Shown here piece after piece: positions 5,926 through 7,340 of a stretch of 7,340 bases of DNA. Origin of the DNA: Eubacterium sp. (GTDB lineage Bacteria > Bacillota > Clostridia > Lachnospirales > Lachnospiraceae); the NCBI GenBank assembly GCA_024681495.1, contig JAILAS010000036.1:1-7340 (forward strand), in the 5' to 3' direction. The notes beneath the pieces were generated by a model, which saw only the letters and a list, made by a program, of their open reading frames with translations, was not told the origin of the DNA and did not search any database. Numbering within the stretch: the stretch's first letter is position 1; every line of letters begins with the position of its first letter. A program made the position numbers and the translations under genes.

Positions 5926-6011
5926 TGCCGGCGACCGGGGTCGAACCGGTACGGGTATCACTACCCACGGGATTTTAAGTCCCGGGCGTCTGCCAATTCC
6001 GCCACGCCGGC
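5926..6011 (-). tRNA. tRNA-Leu, anticodon UAA
   Basis: The minus strand folds as a complete 86-nt class II tRNA. The acceptor stem is GCCGGCG (6005-6011) with CGCCGGC (5927-5933), and the discriminator is A (5926). The D-arm contains GGCGGAATTGGCAGACGC. The anticodon stem CGGGA/TCCCG encloses the loop CTTAAAA, so the anticodon is UAA, which reads UUA and UUG leucine codons. A long variable arm (GGGTAGTGATACCC) and a T-arm with GGTTCGAACCCC follow. The terminal CCA is not encoded and must be added. No promoter is visible in the 50 bp upstream. Confidence 0.97.
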
Positions 6012-6037
6012 ACGTCGGAAGAAACTCCGCTTTTGTC

Positions 6038-6057
6038 GGTTCACGCAAGCGTGAACC
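6038..6057. repeat. Perfect short-loop hairpin upstream of tRNA-Leu
   Basis: GGTTCACGC (6038-6046) and GCGTGAACC (6049-6057) are exact reverse complements around a central AA, giving a 7-9 bp stem. No U-tract follows on either strand, so it is not an ordinary terminator. Its right arm touches repeat copy A. It may be a processing site for an ftsH-tRNA transcript or a border of the repeat cluster; both are inferences. Confidence 0.7.
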
Positions 6058-6131
6058 TCCTAACGCTCCGTTCTTCCTCCTCTTCCCCACGAAATCTTCG
6101 ATTTCGCGGGGGCCCCACCGTGCGCATCTAA
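6056..6131 (-). repeat. Intergenic hairpin repeat, copy A
   Basis: First of two diverged copies. Landmarks shared with copy B are, on the plus strand, CCTCCTAACGCTCC (6056-6069), CTCCTCTTCCCCAC, the hairpin at 6085-6112 and GGGGGCCCC, followed by ATCTAA. The hairpin pairs CCCC-A-CGAAATC with GATTTCG-C-GGGG around TTC. The A/C position inside the stem is a mismatch on the plus strand but a G-U wobble on the minus strand, so the minus transcript folds better. No coding frame is evident. Confidence 0.8.
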
Positions 6132-6148
6132 AGGCTGTTTAACACAGA

Positions 6149-6234
6149 CCTCCTATCGCTCCGGCGTTGCTCCTCTTCCCCACAAAATCTTCGATTTTGC
6201 GGGGGCCCCATAGTGTGTACCACTACGGATCTAA
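6149..6234 (-). repeat. Intergenic hairpin repeat, copy B
   Basis: Second copy of the element at 6056-6131, in the same orientation. The hairpin at 6178-6205 reads CAAAATC/GATTTTG where copy A reads CGAAATC/GATTTCG. Both sides of one pair have changed together (G-C to A-U), and pairing is preserved. Copy B also carries an extra small stem, TAGTG-N5-CACTA (6211-6225), where copy A is shorter. It starts about 20 bp after the ftsH stop codon and could contribute to 3' end formation of that transcript, but no U-run follows it. Confidence 0.8.
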
Positions 6235-6253
6235 GAACGCTTAAAAGATAATA

Positions 6254-7339
6254 TCACATTTCGAACAAAGCTTCAAACTCTTCGCGCCCGATTTTCTCTT
6301 TTTCGAGAAGAAGTTCTGCGCTGCGCTCGAGAACCTCCCTGTTTTCGCGGATCATCTCCTTGGCCTTCTCGTAGCTCTCGTCGATGATTCTCTTCACCTC
6401 GCGGTCGATGCGGGTGGTCGCCTCCTCGCCGTAGCTCTTGGAGTGAGCCAGGTCGCGGCCGATGAACACCTCGTCGTCGTTGGAGCCGTAGTGGATGAGT
6501 CCGATGTCGTCGGACATTCCGTAGATTCCAACCATATTCCTGACCAGTTCGGTGGCCTGCTTGATATCCTGTGATGCGCCGGTAGTGATGTCGTCCGCAC
6601 CGAAGATTATTTCCTCAGCCGCGCGTCCGCCCAGGTCGACCACGACCTCCTGCAGCATCTTACTCTTGGTCACGAACATCTCATCCTTCTCGGGGAGAGG
6701 CATGGTATATCCTGCCGCCGACACACCCGTGGGGATGATGGAAACCGTATACACGGGTCCCACGTCGGGAAGCAGATGGAACAATATGGCGTGTCCGGAC
6801 TCGTGGTAAGCCGTAATCTTCCTTTCCTTCTCGGAAATGATGCGGCTGTGCTTCTCCGAACCAATGCCCACCTTAACGAAGGCGTGCTTAATGTCTTCCT
6901 GAACGAGGTAGTCCCTGTCGAACCTGGCGGCGAAAATCGCAGCCTCGTTGAGCAGGTTCTCGAGGTCGGCTCCCGTAAATCCGGCCGTAGTGCGGGCAAT
7001 GGACTCGAGGTCCACATCGTCGCCGAGCGGCTTGTTCTTGGCGTGTACCTTAAGAATCTCCTCGCGGCCCTTCACGTCCGGTCGGCCCACAGCCACCTTG
7101 CGGTCGAAGCGACCGGGACGCATGATGGCGGGATCGAGGATATCCACGCGGTTCGTCGCCGCCATTACGATGATTCCCTCGTTCTCTCCAAAGCCGTCCA
7201 TCTCTACGAGCATCTGGTTAAGCGTCTGCTCGCGCTCGTCGTGTCCTCCGCCGAGGCCGGTGCCCCTGCGGCGCGCCACGGCGTCAATCACGTCGATGAA
7301 TATGATGCAGGGCGCATTGTTCTTCGCCTCGGAGAAAAG
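6254..7339 (-). CDS. ftsH: FtsH membrane AAA+ zinc metalloprotease, C-terminal part, with altered Walker B
   Basis: FtsH is a hexameric membrane protease that uses ATP to unfold and degrade membrane and regulatory proteins. The window holds the last 361 residues; the membrane segments and Walker A lie beyond the right edge. In fragment numbering, the Walker B block reads CIIFIDVIDAV (11-21), then RRRGTGLGGGHDEREQTLNQ, ATNRVDILDP, the arginine fingers in RPGRFDR (74-80) and GFTGADLENLLNEAA. The zinc site HESGH (179-183) is an intact HExxH, followed by GGRAAEEIIFG and DDITTGASQD with the third ligand Asp (about 258). The C-terminus is short. The family consensus is DEID: the catalytic Glu that activates water for ATP hydrolysis is Val here (codon GTG at 7289-7291). 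No stop codon or frameshift occurs, and the rest is highly conserved. It could be a real divergent paralogue, a point mutation (GAG to GTG is one base) or a base-call error. Identity as FtsH is very secure; activity is not. Confidence 0.95.
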   Translation of the reverse strand, partial: LFSEAKNNAPCIIFIDVIDAVARRRGTGLGGGHDEREQTLNQMLVEMDGFGENEGIIVMAATNRVDILDPAIMRPGRFDRKVAVGRPDVKGREEILKVHAKNKPLGDDVDLESIARTTAGFTGADLENLLNEAAIFAARFDRDYLVQEDIKHAFVKVGIGSEKHSRIISEKERKITAYHESGHAILFHLLPDVGPVYTVSIIPTGVSAAGYTMPLPEKDEMFVTKSKMLQEVVVDLGGRAAEEIIFGADDITTGASQDIKQATELVRNMVGIYGMSDDIGLIHYGSNDDEVFIGRDLAHSKSYGEEATTRIDREVKRIIDESYEKAKEMIRENREVLERSAELLLEKEKIGREEFEALFEM

Positions 7340-7340
7340 G

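Noticed and set aside
6056..6234. A CRISPR array
   Set aside because: There are only two copies, they are diverged and carry internal hairpins, and there is no set of regular unique spacers and no cas gene.
5926..6253. An integrated element at the tRNA-Leu gene
   Set aside because: There is no integrase, no duplicated tRNA 3' end and no mobile gene nearby; the tRNA is followed directly by its terminator.
6254..7291. ftsH as a short gene starting at the GTG at 7291
   Set aside because: The GTG is the altered Walker B codon. The frame continues upstream to the window edge with conserved FtsH sequence (EAKNNAPCIIFID), so the gene is truncated by the window and does not start there.

Overview
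The window looks like a stretch of chromosome from a Gram-positive Bacillota of the class Clostridia. Lachnospiraceae is my best guess, by inference only. The reasons are GC-rich AGGAGG-type ribosome binding sites, a PdaA-like deacetylase, a secreted SH3-type wall protein with a Ser/Thr linker, and an FtsH of clostridial type. Apart from a possible 24-codon gene tail at the left edge, every supported gene is on the minus strand, so transcription runs from right to left.

Layout in transcription order. (i) 7339-6254: the C-terminal 361 residues of FtsH, a membrane AAA+ zinc protease whose 5' part lies outside the window. Its Walker B motif reads D-V-I-D instead of D-E-I-D. (ii) 6253-6012: non-coding DNA with two diverged copies of a hairpin-bearing repeat (A and B) and a separate perfect hairpin. 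(iii) 6011-5926: tRNA-Leu with anticodon UAA, followed by its own intrinsic terminator. (iv) 5830-4827: a single-gene unit for a secreted SH3-like wall protein. It has a 10-bp-phased direct repeat just upstream of its -35, a recognisable promoter and a terminator. (v) 4819-1234: a three-gene unit with gaps of 18 and 41 bp. It encodes an unrecognised acidic Ser-rich protein, a PdaA-like polysaccharide deacetylase lipoprotein and a cytoplasmic double-PAS diguanylate cyclase, and ends in a hairpin. (vi) 1184-100: a single-gene unit with an extended -10 promoter for a membrane diguanylate cyclase, closed by a strong intrinsic terminator.

How the genes may fit together. Two diguanylate cyclases, both without the RxxD inhibitory site, lie next to two envelope proteins, a deacetylase lipoprotein and an SH3 wall protein. 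This suggests, by inference, a locus linking cyclic-di-GMP signalling to the cell surface. FtsH and tRNA-Leu are housekeeping neighbours.

The items most worth a second look are the missing Walker B glutamate in FtsH, the compensatory base pair change in the paired hairpin repeats, the phased repeat upstream of the SH3 gene, and the deacetylase/cyclase gene set with its unrecognised first gene.
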